From Streptomyces cinnamoneus (GTDB lineage Bacteria > Actinomycetota > Actinomycetes > Streptomycetales > Streptomycetaceae): a stretch of 64,000 nt of DNA. The position numbers were made by a program, and so were the translations under genes. Positions 8,351 through 15,580 of this stretch are shown piece by piece. Position 1 is the stretch's first letter. The number at the start of each line of letters is the position of its first letter. The stretch covers positions 54,937 to 118,936 of the forward strand of contig NZ_BMVB01000021.1 in NCBI RefSeq assembly GCF_014650495.1, written 5' to 3'. The notes beneath the pieces were generated by a model. It did not search any database, was not told where the DNA came from, and saw nothing but the letters and a program-made list of their open reading frames with translations.

Positions 8351-9634
8351 GTGACCGAGTCCCCTACCGAACACAGCGCTGATGTGATCGTCGTCGGGGC
8401 CGGCCCGTCCGGCTCGACGACCGCGTACTACCTGGCCAAGGCCGGCCTCGACGTCCTCCTCCTGGAGAAGACGGCCTTCCCGCGCGAGAAGGTGTGCGGC
8501 GACGGCCTCACCCCGCGCGCCACCAAGCAGCTCGTGGCCATGGGCATCGACGTCTCCGAGGAAGCCGGCTGGCTGCGCAACAAGGGCCTGCGCATCATCG
8601 GCGGCGGTGTCCGCCTGGAGCTCGACTGGCCGGAGCTGGCCTCCTTCCCGGACTACGGACTGGTCCGCAAGCGCGACGACTTCGACGAGCAGCTCGCCCA
8701 GCAGGCCGTGAAGGCCGGCGCCCGGCTGTACGAGCGCTGCAACGTCGGCGCCCCCGTCGTCGACGACCGCACCGGCCGCATCACCGGCGTCGAGGCGAAG
8801 CTGGGCGAGGAGAAGACCCCGGTCACGTTCCGCGCGCCGCTCGTCGTCGCCGCCGACGGCAACTCCTCCCGGCTCTCCCTCGGCATGGGCCTGCACCGCC
8901 GCGAGGACCGTCCGATGGGCGTGGCCGTCCGGACGTACTTCACCTCCCCGCGCCACGAGGACGACTACCTGGAGTCCTGGCTGGAGCTGTGGGACCGGCG
9001 CGGGCCCCAGGACCGGCTGCTCCCGGGCTACGGCTGGATCTTCGGCATGGGCGACGGCACGAGCAACGTCGGCCTCGGCGTCCTGAACACCTCCGCCTCC
9101 TTCAAGGAGCTGGACTGGCGGGAGATCCTCAAGGCGTGGTGCGCCTCGATGCCGGAGGACTGGGGCTACACCCCGGAGAACATGACCGGTCCCATCCGCG
9201 GTGCCGCCCTGCCCATGGCCTTCAACCGCCAGCCGCACTACACCCGCGGCCTGCTGCTGGTCGGTGACGCGGGCGGGCTCGTCAACCCGTTCAACGGCGA
9301 GGGGATCGCCTATGCGATGGAGTCCGGGCAGCTCGCCGCCGACGTGATCGTCCAGGCCCACGCCCGCGCCTCGCACGCCCAGCGGGAGCTGGCCCTCCAG
9401 CGCTACCCGAAGGTCCTCAAGGACACCTACGGCGGCTACTACACGCTCGGCCGGGCGTTCGTGAAGCTCATCGGCAACCCGAAGATCATGAAGCTGGCGG
9501 CCGACCGCGGGCTGACCCACCCGCTGCTGATGAAGTTCACGCTGAAGATGCTGGCCAACCTGACCGACCCGACGGGCGGCGACGCGATGGACCGCATCAT
9601 CAACGGCCTGAGCAAGGTGGCGCCGCGCTCGTAG
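8351..9634 (+). CDS. Geranylgeranyl reductase-family flavoprotein, probable menaquinone side-chain reductase (MenJ-like)
   Basis: FAD-dependent oxidoreductase of 427 residues. The N-terminal dinucleotide-binding motif is VIVVGAGPSGSTTAYYLAKAG, followed by KVCGDGLTPRA, typical of geranylgeranyl reductases, and a second FAD motif LLLVGDAGGLVNPFNGEGIAYAMESG. In mycobacteria the homologue MenJ saturates one isoprene unit of menaquinone. Streptomycetes make partly saturated menaquinones (MK-9 with several H2 additions), so this enzyme probably does the same. The GTG at 8351 has GGGAGAG 6-12 bp upstream and a start that matches the family; the open frame upstream belongs to repeat DNA. The exact substrate is inferred from family and context. 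Confidence 0.85.
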   Translation: MTESPTEHSADVIVVGAGPSGSTTAYYLAKAGLDVLLLEKTAFPREKVCGDGLTPRATKQLVAMGIDVSEEAGWLRNKGLRIIGGGVRLELDWPELASFPDYGLVRKRDDFDEQLAQQAVKAGARLYERCNVGAPVVDDRTGRITGVEAKLGEEKTPVTFRAPLVVAADGNSSRLSLGMGLHRREDRPMGVAVRTYFTSPRHEDDYLESWLELWDRRGPQDRLLPGYGWIFGMGDGTSNVGLGVLNTSASFKELDWREILKAWCASMPEDWGYTPENMTGPIRGAALPMAFNRQPHYTRGLLLVGDAGGLVNPFNGEGIAYAMESGQLAADVIVQAHARASHAQRELALQRYPKVLKDTYGGYYTLGRAFVKLIGNPKIMKLAADRGLTHPLLMKFTLKMLANLTDPTGGDAMDRIINGLSKVAPRS

Positions 9635-9652
9635 GGGTTCTTCGGGACCGAA

Positions 9653-9672
9653 CGAAAGGATTCACCCTTTCG
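9653..9672 (+). terminator. Hairpin after the menJ-like gene
   Basis: CGAAAGG (9653-9659) and CCTTTCG (9666-9672) form a 7-bp stem with a 6-nt loop 19 bp after the stop codon, followed by a T-containing stretch. It is modest by streptomycete standards. Confidence 0.45.
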
Positions 9673-9965
9673 GGTAGCTTTCGCGTCGTTTCGGCGTGTT
9701 GGCTTTACGGAAGTAATGAGGGGAGTCCAGTTCCGTTTGGGTACGGAACGGGCTCGCGGTGAAGGACCTGTGAGGGCCCCGCACCCCGCCCGTCGCGCGA
9801 ACGCCCCCGCGCGGCGGGCGGCCTCATGAGGGCGCGCACCGTCCCCCGCCTGCGCACTCGCGGCCCGGCCGGCCCGTGCGCGGCCCGACGGATTCGACCT
9901 CTGCCGAAGGGGTTTGCCCTGCCGCCCGGCCGCGCCCCAGACTCCACGTACCGGCACAGGGGGGA

Positions 9966-10000
9966 CCGGGTGCCCGTGGACAACGGGGGTGGGCACCCGG
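9966..10000. terminator. Inverted repeat CCGGGTGCCC / GGGCACCCGG
   Basis: A 10-bp perfect inverted repeat with a 15-nt loop, next to a second hairpin. Together they probably end transcription between convergent genes. Confidence 0.5.
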
Positions 10001-10006
10001 CATGCC

Positions 10007-10046
10007 GAAGGGCCGCCGTCCCGAGCGGGGGGAACGGCGGCCCTTC
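10007..10046 (-). terminator. Terminator of the NlpC/P60 gene
   Basis: GAAGGGCCGCCGT (10007-10019) and its exact complement (10034-10046) form a 13-bp perfect stem 30 bp past the stop codon of the minus-strand hydrolase gene. It may serve both convergent genes. Confidence 0.7.
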
Positions 10047-10075
10047 CGTGTTCGTGTGCGCCGGGCGCACGCGCG

Positions 10076-10879
10076 TCACATGACGCGGACGGCACCCGTG
10101 GGCGGGGAGTAGCTCATGCTGCGCTCGACGATGCCCGTGCTCGGGTTCTGCGCGCCGATGAACTTGCCGCCGCCGATGTAGACGGCCACGTGGTACGCGC
10201 TGCCCGCGGAGCCCCAGTAGAGGATGTCCCCGACCTTGAGGTTGGAGGTCGACACCTGGGTGCCGGCGGTCGACTGGTCCTGCGAGACGCGCGGCAGGTC
10301 GATGCCGATCTGGCTGTAGGCCGCCATGACCAGGCCCGAGCAGTCGTAGGAGGACGGGCCGGTGGAGCCCATCACGTAGGCCTTGCCGACCTGGGCGCGC
10401 AGGAAGTTGACCAGCGCCGCGGAGCTGCCCGTGGCGGTGGAGGAGGACGAGGAGTCCGCGGTGGACTTCGTGCCCAGGGAGCCGCGCTCACTGTCGCGGG
10501 AGGCGCGGGCCTCGTCGGCCTCGCGCTTCTCCTTGGCCTTGCGCTCGGCCTCGGCCTTGCGCTCCGCCTCTTCCTTCGCCTTCTTGGCGTCGGCCTTGGC
10601 CTGGTCGAGGGCGTCCTCGACCTGTGCGCGGACCTGGTAGTCCACAGCGGTCTGCTGCGTGGCGACCGCGCTCTGCGCGATGGAGGCGGAGAGCTCCGCG
10701 TTGAACGCGGGCATCTCCGCAGTCGCCTCGGTGGGCTTCTCGGCGGTGGTGGCGGAAGCGGTGCCGGCCACGGCCAGGGTGCTGAGGACGCCACCGGCAA
10801 CACCCGTGCGGACGACCCACGACTGGGTCGCGGGGCGACGGGGCTTCCGGTGGCTGGTTATGTGCGCGTTCGGGGACAT
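10076..10879 (-). CDS. Secreted NlpC/P60 cell-wall hydrolase
   Basis: Protein of 267 residues with a basic N-terminus and hydrophobic signal segment ending near AVAGTASA. A charged Ala/Lys/Glu-rich predicted coiled coil follows (roughly residues 80-130, KADAKKAKEEAERKAE), then a C-terminal NlpC/P60 domain. The catalytic Cys lies in SSYDCSGLVMAAYSQIG and the His in SAYHVAVYIGGGKFIG. Such proteins cut stem peptides of peptidoglycan. The ATG at 10879 is preferred; an in-frame TTG at 10885 is possible, and neither has a strong ribosome site. It is divergent from the nuo operon across a 740-bp spacer. A Crp/BldD-like palindrome at 10922-10935 lies in its promoter region. Confidence 0.88.
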   Translation of the reverse strand: MSPNAHITSHRKPRRPATQSWVVRTGVAGGVLSTLAVAGTASATTAEKPTEATAEMPAFNAELSASIAQSAVATQQTAVDYQVRAQVEDALDQAKADAKKAKEEAERKAEAERKAKEKREADEARASRDSERGSLGTKSTADSSSSSTATGSSAALVNFLRAQVGKAYVMGSTGPSSYDCSGLVMAAYSQIGIDLPRVSQDQSTAGTQVSTSNLKVGDILYWGSAGSAYHVAVYIGGGKFIGAQNPSTGIVERSMSYSPPTGAVRVM

Positions 10880-10921
10880 GGACAACGGACTATCAGGCCG
10901 CGCAGGTTGAGTTCAAGATAA

Positions 10922-10935
10922 GTGACGTGCGTCAC
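10922..10935. promoter_or_regulatory. Crp-like palindrome GTGACGTGCGTCAC
   Basis: The site matches the reported streptomycete Crp consensus GTG-N6-GNCAC on both strands and also has AGTGA...TCAC half-sites like older BldD consensus sites. It lies about 43 bp upstream of the NlpC/P60 start, where a regulator would contact its promoter. The match is by eye only. Confidence 0.45.
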
Positions 10936-11256
10936 AATTGGCGTGGACGCGCCCAGAATCCGGGCCTCCGGGTCACGAGGGGGTCACGGCGCACGGTCCG
11001 GCCGCAAGGGCGATCAGGCGCCTCATCACGGCATTTGACGACCGTTCGGCTGCCGAGCGGACGTCTTATCACCTTTATGGTCCGCGCGTCGAGGCTACCC
11101 AGGAAAACCGGACCGCGAACCTCTCGGCGCGTGGCGGAACTCACGCAACGCCCGCCCCGCACGGGTCCGGACCCTCCCGCGGCCGGAGGTGCCCCGCGGG
11201 CGGCCGCCGCCCCAGGGAGAGGCCCCCCTTTATCAGTTGACGGATGATCACGCCAA

Positions 11257-11285
11257 TTTGCCTGAACGCGCCATGGCTTGATAAT
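11257..11285 (+). promoter_or_regulatory. Candidate distal nuo promoter (TTGCCT-N17-GATAAT)
   Basis: TTGCCT at 11257-11262 and GATAAT at 11280-11285 are 17 bp apart and point toward nuoA, giving a leader of about 335 nt. It is a weak hand-made prediction in the AT-richer part of the region. Confidence 0.3.
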
Positions 11286-11342
11286 GCCTCACCCGCTCCG
11301 GACCCCCTCCGACCAGCGTCCGAGCCTCGGAATGTCACCTCT

Positions 11343-11352
11343 AGTGATCACT
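11343..11352. promoter_or_regulatory. Perfect palindrome AGTGATCACT
   Basis: A 10-bp perfect palindrome, and one of six GATCAC-containing sites upstream of nuoA. It resembles two abutting AGTGA/TCACT half-sites of the BldD type. The binding protein is unknown. Confidence 0.35.
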
Positions 11353-11467
11353 CAACCGCTTCGCGTATGAAGATCACCGCTCATCCGACTTGATGATCGT
11401 TCGTCAGGTGGTGGAGATCACAAACGCGGTCGTGTTCGCCGTGTCGCAGATCACAGACCGACGGGCA

Positions 11468-11473
11468 TAGGAT
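11468..11473 (+). promoter_or_regulatory. Candidate proximal nuo -10 element (TAGGAT)
   Basis: TAGGAT lies 15 bp upstream of the Rex-type operator, which would then cover the region just after the transcription start. No good -35 is seen 17-18 bp upstream. Confidence 0.35.
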
Positions 11474-11488
11474 GCAGTCGAACCGGGC

Positions 11489-11506
11489 TTGTGAACTGCC
11501 TCACAT
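11489..11506. promoter_or_regulatory. Rex-type operator (ROP) of the nuo operon
   Basis: TTGTGAACTGCCTCACAT matches the Rex operator consensus TTGTGAA-N4-TTCACAA at 12 of 14 defined positions. Rex is the streptomycete repressor that senses the NADH/NAD+ ratio and controls respiratory genes. The site lies about 120 bp before nuoA and just downstream of a possible -10 element, a position suited to blocking transcription when NAD+ is high. Confidence 0.7.
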
Positions 11507-11532
11507 GCTGGTGATCTTCGCGCCACCCCGCG

Positions 11533-11555
11533 GAGCCGGCCGGCTCGCCGGCGAG
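11533..11555. repeat. Two overlapping palindromes in the nuoA leader
   Basis: GAGCCGGCCGGCTC (11533-11546) and CTCGCCGGCGAG (11544-11555) are each perfect and share three bases, so only one can form at a time. They lie 70-95 bp before the nuoA start and could act as alternative RNA hairpins. Confidence 0.5.
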
Positions 11556-11626
11556 GGGCGGTGGGCACGCCGCAGGGCCCGGTCAGCCAGCAGTCAGCGT
11601 CGACAGACTGGAAGGAGCGAGGAGCG

Positions 11627-11986
11627 GTGAACGCCTACGCGCCCATCCTCGTACTGGGAGCCCTCGGTGCAGGCTTCGCGATCTTTTCCGTGGTCATGGC
11701 ATCGATCATCGGCCCCAAGCGGTACAACCGCGCCAAGCTCGAGGCGTACGAATGCGGCATCGAGCCGACCCCGCACCCGGCCGGTGGCGGTCGCTTCCCG
11801 ATCAAGTACTACCTGACGGCGATGCTCTTCATCGTCTTCGACATCGAGATCGTCTTCCTCTACCCCTGGGCCGTCACCTTCGACTCCCTGGGGTTGTTCG
11901 GGCTCGTGGAGATGCTCCTCTTCGTGCTCACCGTTTTCGTCGCCTACGCCTACGTATGGCGTCGCGGCGGCCTGGAATGGGACTAG
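11627..11986 (+). CDS. nuoA: NADH-quinone oxidoreductase subunit A
   Basis: Membrane subunit of complex I, 119 residues with three predicted helices. The conserved loop YECGIEPTPHP and the FDIEIVFLYPWAV motif identify it. NuoA lies beside NuoH at the quinone-site end of the membrane arm. The GTG at 11627 is chosen because it has GGAG 3-6 bp upstream plus GAAGGAG slightly further up, and it gives a normal N-terminus; an upstream in-frame ATG at 11561 would add 22 atypical residues. First gene of the 14-gene operon; 13 bp precede nuoB. Confidence 0.95.
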   Translation: MNAYAPILVLGALGAGFAIFSVVMASIIGPKRYNRAKLEAYECGIEPTPHPAGGGRFPIKYYLTAMLFIVFDIEIVFLYPWAVTFDSLGLFGLVEMLLFVLTVFVAYAYVWRRGGLEWD

Positions 11987-11999
11987 GGGGCGCGCCGAC

Positions 12000-12554
12000 A
12001 TGGGACTAGAGGAGAAGCTGCCCAGCGGCTTTCTGCTGACCACCGTCGAACAGGCCGCGGGATGGGTGCGCAAGGCGTCCGTCTTCCCGGCCACCTTCGG
12101 CCTCGCCTGCTGCGCCATCGAGATGATGACCACCGGCGCCGGCCGCTACGACCTCGCCCGCTTCGGCATGGAGGTCTTCCGCGGCTCGCCCCGCCAGGCC
12201 GATCTGATGATCGTCGCGGGCCGGGTCAGCCAGAAGATGGCGCCCGTGCTGCGGCAGGTCTACGACCAGATGCCGAACCCCAAGTGGGTGATCTCCATGG
12301 GCGTCTGCGCGTCCAGCGGCGGCATGTTCAACAACTACGCGATCGTGCAGGGCGTCGACCACATCGTGCCGGTCGACATCTACCTGCCCGGCTGTCCGCC
12401 CCGGCCCGAGATGCTCCTGGACGCGATCCTCAAGCTGCACAAGAAGATCCAGTCCGAGAAGCTCGGCGCCCACCGCGAGGAGGCCGAGCGCGAGGCGGAG
12501 CAGGCGGCGCTCAAGGCCCTGCCGCTGATCGACATGAAGGGGCTGCTCCGATGA
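12000..12554 (+). CDS. nuoB: NADH-quinone oxidoreductase subunit B
   Basis: Peripheral-arm subunit of 184 residues that carries the terminal iron-sulfur cluster N2, which passes electrons to menaquinone. The ligands are visible: the adjacent pair in GLACCAIEMM, the Cys in MGVCASSGG, and the Cys in VPGCPPRPE. Membrane-facing loops such as FRGSPRQADLMIVAG are conserved. The stop overlaps the nuoC start (ATGA). The tail after RPEMLLDAILKLHKKI is charged and probably flexible. Confidence 0.96.
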   Translation: MGLEEKLPSGFLLTTVEQAAGWVRKASVFPATFGLACCAIEMMTTGAGRYDLARFGMEVFRGSPRQADLMIVAGRVSQKMAPVLRQVYDQMPNPKWVISMGVCASSGGMFNNYAIVQGVDHIVPVDIYLPGCPPRPEMLLDAILKLHKKIQSEKLGAHREEAEREAEQAALKALPLIDMKGLLR

Positions 12555-13267
12555 GCGAGCACGAAGGCACCCCCGCCGATCAGGTCCCCGCCCAGCGGGA
12601 GGACTCCGGCGAGGTCATCGACGTCCGCCACGGCATGTTCGGCGCGAACAACGGCGGCGACACCAGCGGCTACGGCCGGCTCGTCCGCACCGTACGGCTG
12701 CCCGGCTCCACCGCCCGGCCGTACGGCGGCTGGTTCGACGAGGTGGCCGACGAGCTGGAGGGCGCCCTGGAGGAGCAGGGGCTGCTCCCGGAGAACGCGA
12801 TCGAGAAGACCGTCGTGGACCGCGGCGAGCTCACCTTCCACATCGCCCGCGAGCACCTGCCGCTCGTCGCCCGCACCCTGCGCGACGACCCCGCGCTCCG
12901 CTTCGAGCTGTGCACGGGCGTGGACGGAGTGCACTTCCCCGGCGACAAGGGGCGCGAGCTGCACGCCGTCTACCACCTGCGCTCGATCACCCACAACCGG
13001 CTGATCAGGCTGGAGGTCGGCGTCCCCGACGCCGACCCGCACGTCCCGTCGATCGTCTCCGTCTACCCGACCAACGACTGGCACGAGCGGGAGACGTACG
13101 ACTTCTTCGGCCTGGTCTTCGACGGCCACCCGGCGCTCACGCGGATCATGATGCCCGACGACTGGCAGGGCTTCCCGCAGCGCAAGGACTACCCCCTCGG
13201 CGGCATCCCCGTCGAGTACAAGGGCGCCCAGATCCCGGCTCCGGACCAGCGGAGGTCGTACAGCTGA
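12551..13267 (+). CDS. nuoC: NADH-quinone oxidoreductase subunit C
   Basis: Subunit of 238 residues (30-kDa subunit family) that packs against NuoD in the connecting module. The signature NDWHERETYDFFGLVFDGHP, followed by PQRKDYPLGG, is intact. The N-terminal ~45 residues are an acidic, poorly conserved extension common in actinobacteria. Start and stop both overlap neighbouring genes by a few bases, indicating translational coupling with nuoB and nuoD. Confidence 0.95.
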   Translation: MSEHEGTPADQVPAQREDSGEVIDVRHGMFGANNGGDTSGYGRLVRTVRLPGSTARPYGGWFDEVADELEGALEEQGLLPENAIEKTVVDRGELTFHIAREHLPLVARTLRDDPALRFELCTGVDGVHFPGDKGRELHAVYHLRSITHNRLIRLEVGVPDADPHVPSIVSVYPTNDWHERETYDFFGLVFDGHPALTRIMMPDDWQGFPQRKDYPLGGIPVEYKGAQIPAPDQRRSYS

Positions 13268-14607
13268 TGTCCACCCCCTCCACCCCGCACGAAGCCCCCG
13301 CCGGCCGCCGCGAGACCACCGAGGGCACCGTCTACACCGTCACCGGCGGCGACTGGGACGAGATCGCCTCGGCCGCCAAGCAGGCCGACGACGAGCGCAT
13401 CGTCGTGAACATGGGCCCCCAGCACCCCTCCACCCACGGAGTGCTCCGGCTCATCCTGGAGATCGACGGCGAGACGGTCACCGAGGCCCGCTGCGGCATC
13501 GGCTACCTCCACACCGGCATCGAGAAGAACCTCGAATTCCGGAACTGGACGCAGGGCACCACGTTCGTGACGCGCATGGACTACCTGACGCCGTTCTTCA
13601 ACGAGGCGGCGTACTGCCTCGGCGTCGAGAAGCTCCTGGGCATCGAGGAGCAGATCCCCGACCGCGCCACCGTCATCCGGGTCATGCTCATGGAGCTGAA
13701 CCGAATCTCCTCCCACCTGGTGGCCATCGCCACCGGCGGCATGGAGCTCGGCGCCACCACGATCATGATCTACGGGTTCCGGGACCGCGAGCTCGTCCTC
13801 GACATCTTCGAGCTCGTCACCGGCCTGCGCATGAACCACGCCTACGTGCGCCCCGGCGGCCTCGCCCAGGACCTGCCGCCCGGCGCCGTGGACCAGGTGC
13901 GCGAGTTCGTGAAGAAGATGCGCCGCAACCTGCCGGAGTACGACAAGCTCGCCACCGGCAACCCCATCTTCAAGGGCCGCATGCAGGACGTCGGCTACCT
14001 CGACCTCGCGGGCTGCATGGCGCTCGGCGCCACCGGCCCCATCCTGCGCTCCGCCGGCCTCCCGCACGACCTGCGCAAGGCCCAGCCGTACTGCGGCTAC
14101 GAGACCTACGACTTCGACGTCCCCACCGCCGACACCTGCGACGCCTACGGGCGCTTCCTGATCCGGCTGGAGGAGATGCGCCAGTCGCTGCGCATCGTCG
14201 AGCAGTGCCTGGACCGGCTCCAGCCGGGGCCCGTCATGGTCGCGGACAAGAAGATCGCCTGGCCCGCGCAGCTGGCGCTCGGCCCGGACGGCCTCGGCAA
14301 CTCCCTCGACCACATCAAGAAGATCATGGGCACCTCGATGGAGGCCCTGATCCACCACTTCAAGCTGGTGACGGAGGGCTTCCGGGTGCCGCCGGGGCAG
14401 ACGTACACGGCCGTGGAGTCCCCCAAGGGCGAGCTCGGCGTGCACGTGGTCAGCGACGGCGGCACCCGGCCCTACCGGGTCCACTTCCGCGACCCCTCCT
14501 TCACCAACCTCCAGGCCGTCGCGGCCATGTGCGAAGGCGGCCAGGTCGCCGACGTGATCGTGGCCGTGGCGTCCATCGACCCCGTGATGGGAGGCGTCGA
14601 CCGGTGA
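13267..14607 (+). CDS. nuoD: NADH-quinone oxidoreductase subunit D
   Basis: 49-kDa subunit of 446 residues that forms much of the quinone-binding pocket with NuoB. The quinone-site motif NMGPQHPSTHGVLRL is present, including the His of the HPSTHG loop, as are CGIGYLHTGIEKN and the C-terminal FRDPSFTNL and DPVMGGVDR. The protein is full length. The ATG overlaps the nuoC stop by one base. This is the only nuoD in the window; the second complex I cluster has none and would need this subunit or one encoded elsewhere. Confidence 0.96.
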   Translation: MSTPSTPHEAPAGRRETTEGTVYTVTGGDWDEIASAAKQADDERIVVNMGPQHPSTHGVLRLILEIDGETVTEARCGIGYLHTGIEKNLEFRNWTQGTTFVTRMDYLTPFFNEAAYCLGVEKLLGIEEQIPDRATVIRVMLMELNRISSHLVAIATGGMELGATTIMIYGFRDRELVLDIFELVTGLRMNHAYVRPGGLAQDLPPGAVDQVREFVKKMRRNLPEYDKLATGNPIFKGRMQDVGYLDLAGCMALGATGPILRSAGLPHDLRKAQPYCGYETYDFDVPTADTCDAYGRFLIRLEEMRQSLRIVEQCLDRLQPGPVMVADKKIAWPAQLALGPDGLGNSLDHIKKIMGTSMEALIHHFKLVTEGFRVPPGQTYTAVESPKGELGVHVVSDGGTRPYRVHFRDPSFTNLQAVAAMCEGGQVADVIVAVASIDPVMGGVDR

Positions 14608-14699
14608 GCGACGCACGCGCGGCCGCCGGGCCGCAGACAGCCGTGACGCCCGCACCTCTGCGCCGCGCGGGCGGAGAAGCGAACGAGGAGGGGCAGTGA
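14604..14699 (+). CDS. Possible 31-residue coupling ORF between nuoD and nuoE
   Basis: A GTG at 14604 overlaps the nuoD stop (GTGA) and the frame ends with a TGA inside the GTGA that starts nuoE, so it exactly bridges the 88-bp gap. The peptide begins SDARAAAGPQTAV and ends GGEANEEGQ; it is hydrophilic with no known domain. It may be translated to keep ribosomes coupled across the gap, or be chance. The nuoE ribosome site (GAGGAGGGG) lies inside it. Confidence 0.35.
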   Translation: MSDARAAAGPQTAVTPAPLRRAGGEANEEGQ

Positions 14700-15580
14700 G
14701 CGATGTACAGCTGGGGATGCCGCAGCTCCCCGCCCCCGACTACCCCGCTGACGTCCGCGCCCGGCTGGAGGCGGACGCCCGCGAGGTGATCGCCCGCTAC
14801 CCCGACGGCCGCAGCGCCCTGCTGCCGCTGCTGCACCTGGTGCAGGCCGAGGAGGGGCACGTCACCCGCACCGGCATCCGCTTCTGCGCCGGGCTGCTCG
14901 GGCTCACCACGGCCGAGGTCACGGCGGTCTCGACCTTCTACACCATGTACCGGCGGCGGGCCGGCGGCGACTACCAGGTCGGTGTCTGCACCAACACCCT
15001 GTGCGCGGTGCTCGGCGGAGACGCCATCTTCGACACCCTCAAGCGCCACCTCGGCGTCGGCAACGGCGAGACCACCGACGACGGCAAGGTCACCCTCGAA
15101 CACATCGAGTGCAACGCGGCCTGCGACTTCGCGCCCGTCGTCATGGTCAACTGGGAGTTCTTCGACGACCAGACGCCCGAGAGCGCCACGCGCCTCGTCG
15201 ACGACCTGCGCGCCGGCCGCCCGGTCGAACCCACCCGCGGTGCGCCCCTGTGCACGTACAGGGAGACGGCCCGCATCCTGGCCGGCTTCCCCGACCCGCG
15301 GCCCGGTGCCGTCGAGGCGAGCGGCGGTGCCGGACCGGCCTCCCTGGCCGGGCTGCGGCTGGCCAAGGGCGAGAGCGGCCCGGCCCGGGTCGGCCCGCCG
15401 CGCGGCGAGCCCCCGCAGGGCGAGCGCCCGCCCGAGCACCCCAGCTCCCACGACTCCCGCCCGTCGCCCGACCACCACCCCTCATCGAGTCCCTCCGGGA
15501 CGCAGCAGTCTCCACCGCAGACATCCGCCTCGGACCCCGAGCACCCCAGCGGACCGGTCACCGAGGAGGGGGAAGGATGA
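14696..15580 (+). CDS. nuoE: NADH-quinone oxidoreductase subunit E
   Basis: 24-kDa subunit of the NADH-input module, 294 residues. The thioredoxin-like domain holds the [2Fe-2S] (N1a) ligands: Cys-x4-Cys in VCTNTLCAV and Cys-x3-Cys in IECNAACDFAP. The core ends near residue 200. The last ~90 residues are a Pro/Ser/Glu-rich disordered tail, making the protein longer than the usual 160-220 residues. GAGGAGGGG sits 4 bp before the GTG start. The stop overlaps nuoF (ATGA). Confidence 0.94.
   Translation: MSDVQLGMPQLPAPDYPADVRARLEADAREVIARYPDGRSALLPLLHLVQAEEGHVTRTGIRFCAGLLGLTTAEVTAVSTFYTMYRRRAGGDYQVGVCTNTLCAVLGGDAIFDTLKRHLGVGNGETTDDGKVTLEHIECNAACDFAPVVMVNWEFFDDQTPESATRLVDDLRAGRPVEPTRGAPLCTYRETARILAGFPDPRPGAVEASGGAGPASLAGLRLAKGESGPARVGPPRGEPPQGERPPEHPSSHDSRPSPDHHPSSSPSGTQQSPPQTSASDPEHPSGPVTEEGEG

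Larger units (their letters stand above)
9635..10075. other. Gene-free region between convergent genes
   Basis: About 440 bp separate the ends of the menJ-like and NlpC/P60 genes. It holds three hairpins (9653-9672, 9966-10000, 10007-10046) and no supported gene. Open frames here are GC-driven and share no family features. Confidence 0.6.
10880..11626. other. Long divergent regulatory region between the NlpC/P60 gene and nuoA
   Basis: About 745 bp without a supported gene and noticeably less GC-rich than the flanks. It holds a Crp-like palindrome near the hydrolase gene, six copies of GATCAC/GTGATC, candidate nuo promoter elements, a Rex-type operator and two overlapping palindromes just before nuoA. 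A c-di-AMP (ydaO) riboswitch, which some streptomycete hydrolase genes carry, was looked for and not recognised. Confidence 0.7.

Noticed and set aside
10880..11130. Possible c-di-AMP (ydaO) riboswitch before the NlpC/P60 gene
   Set aside because: Some streptomycete hydrolase genes have one, but the conserved G-rich and pseudoknot sequence blocks could not be found.
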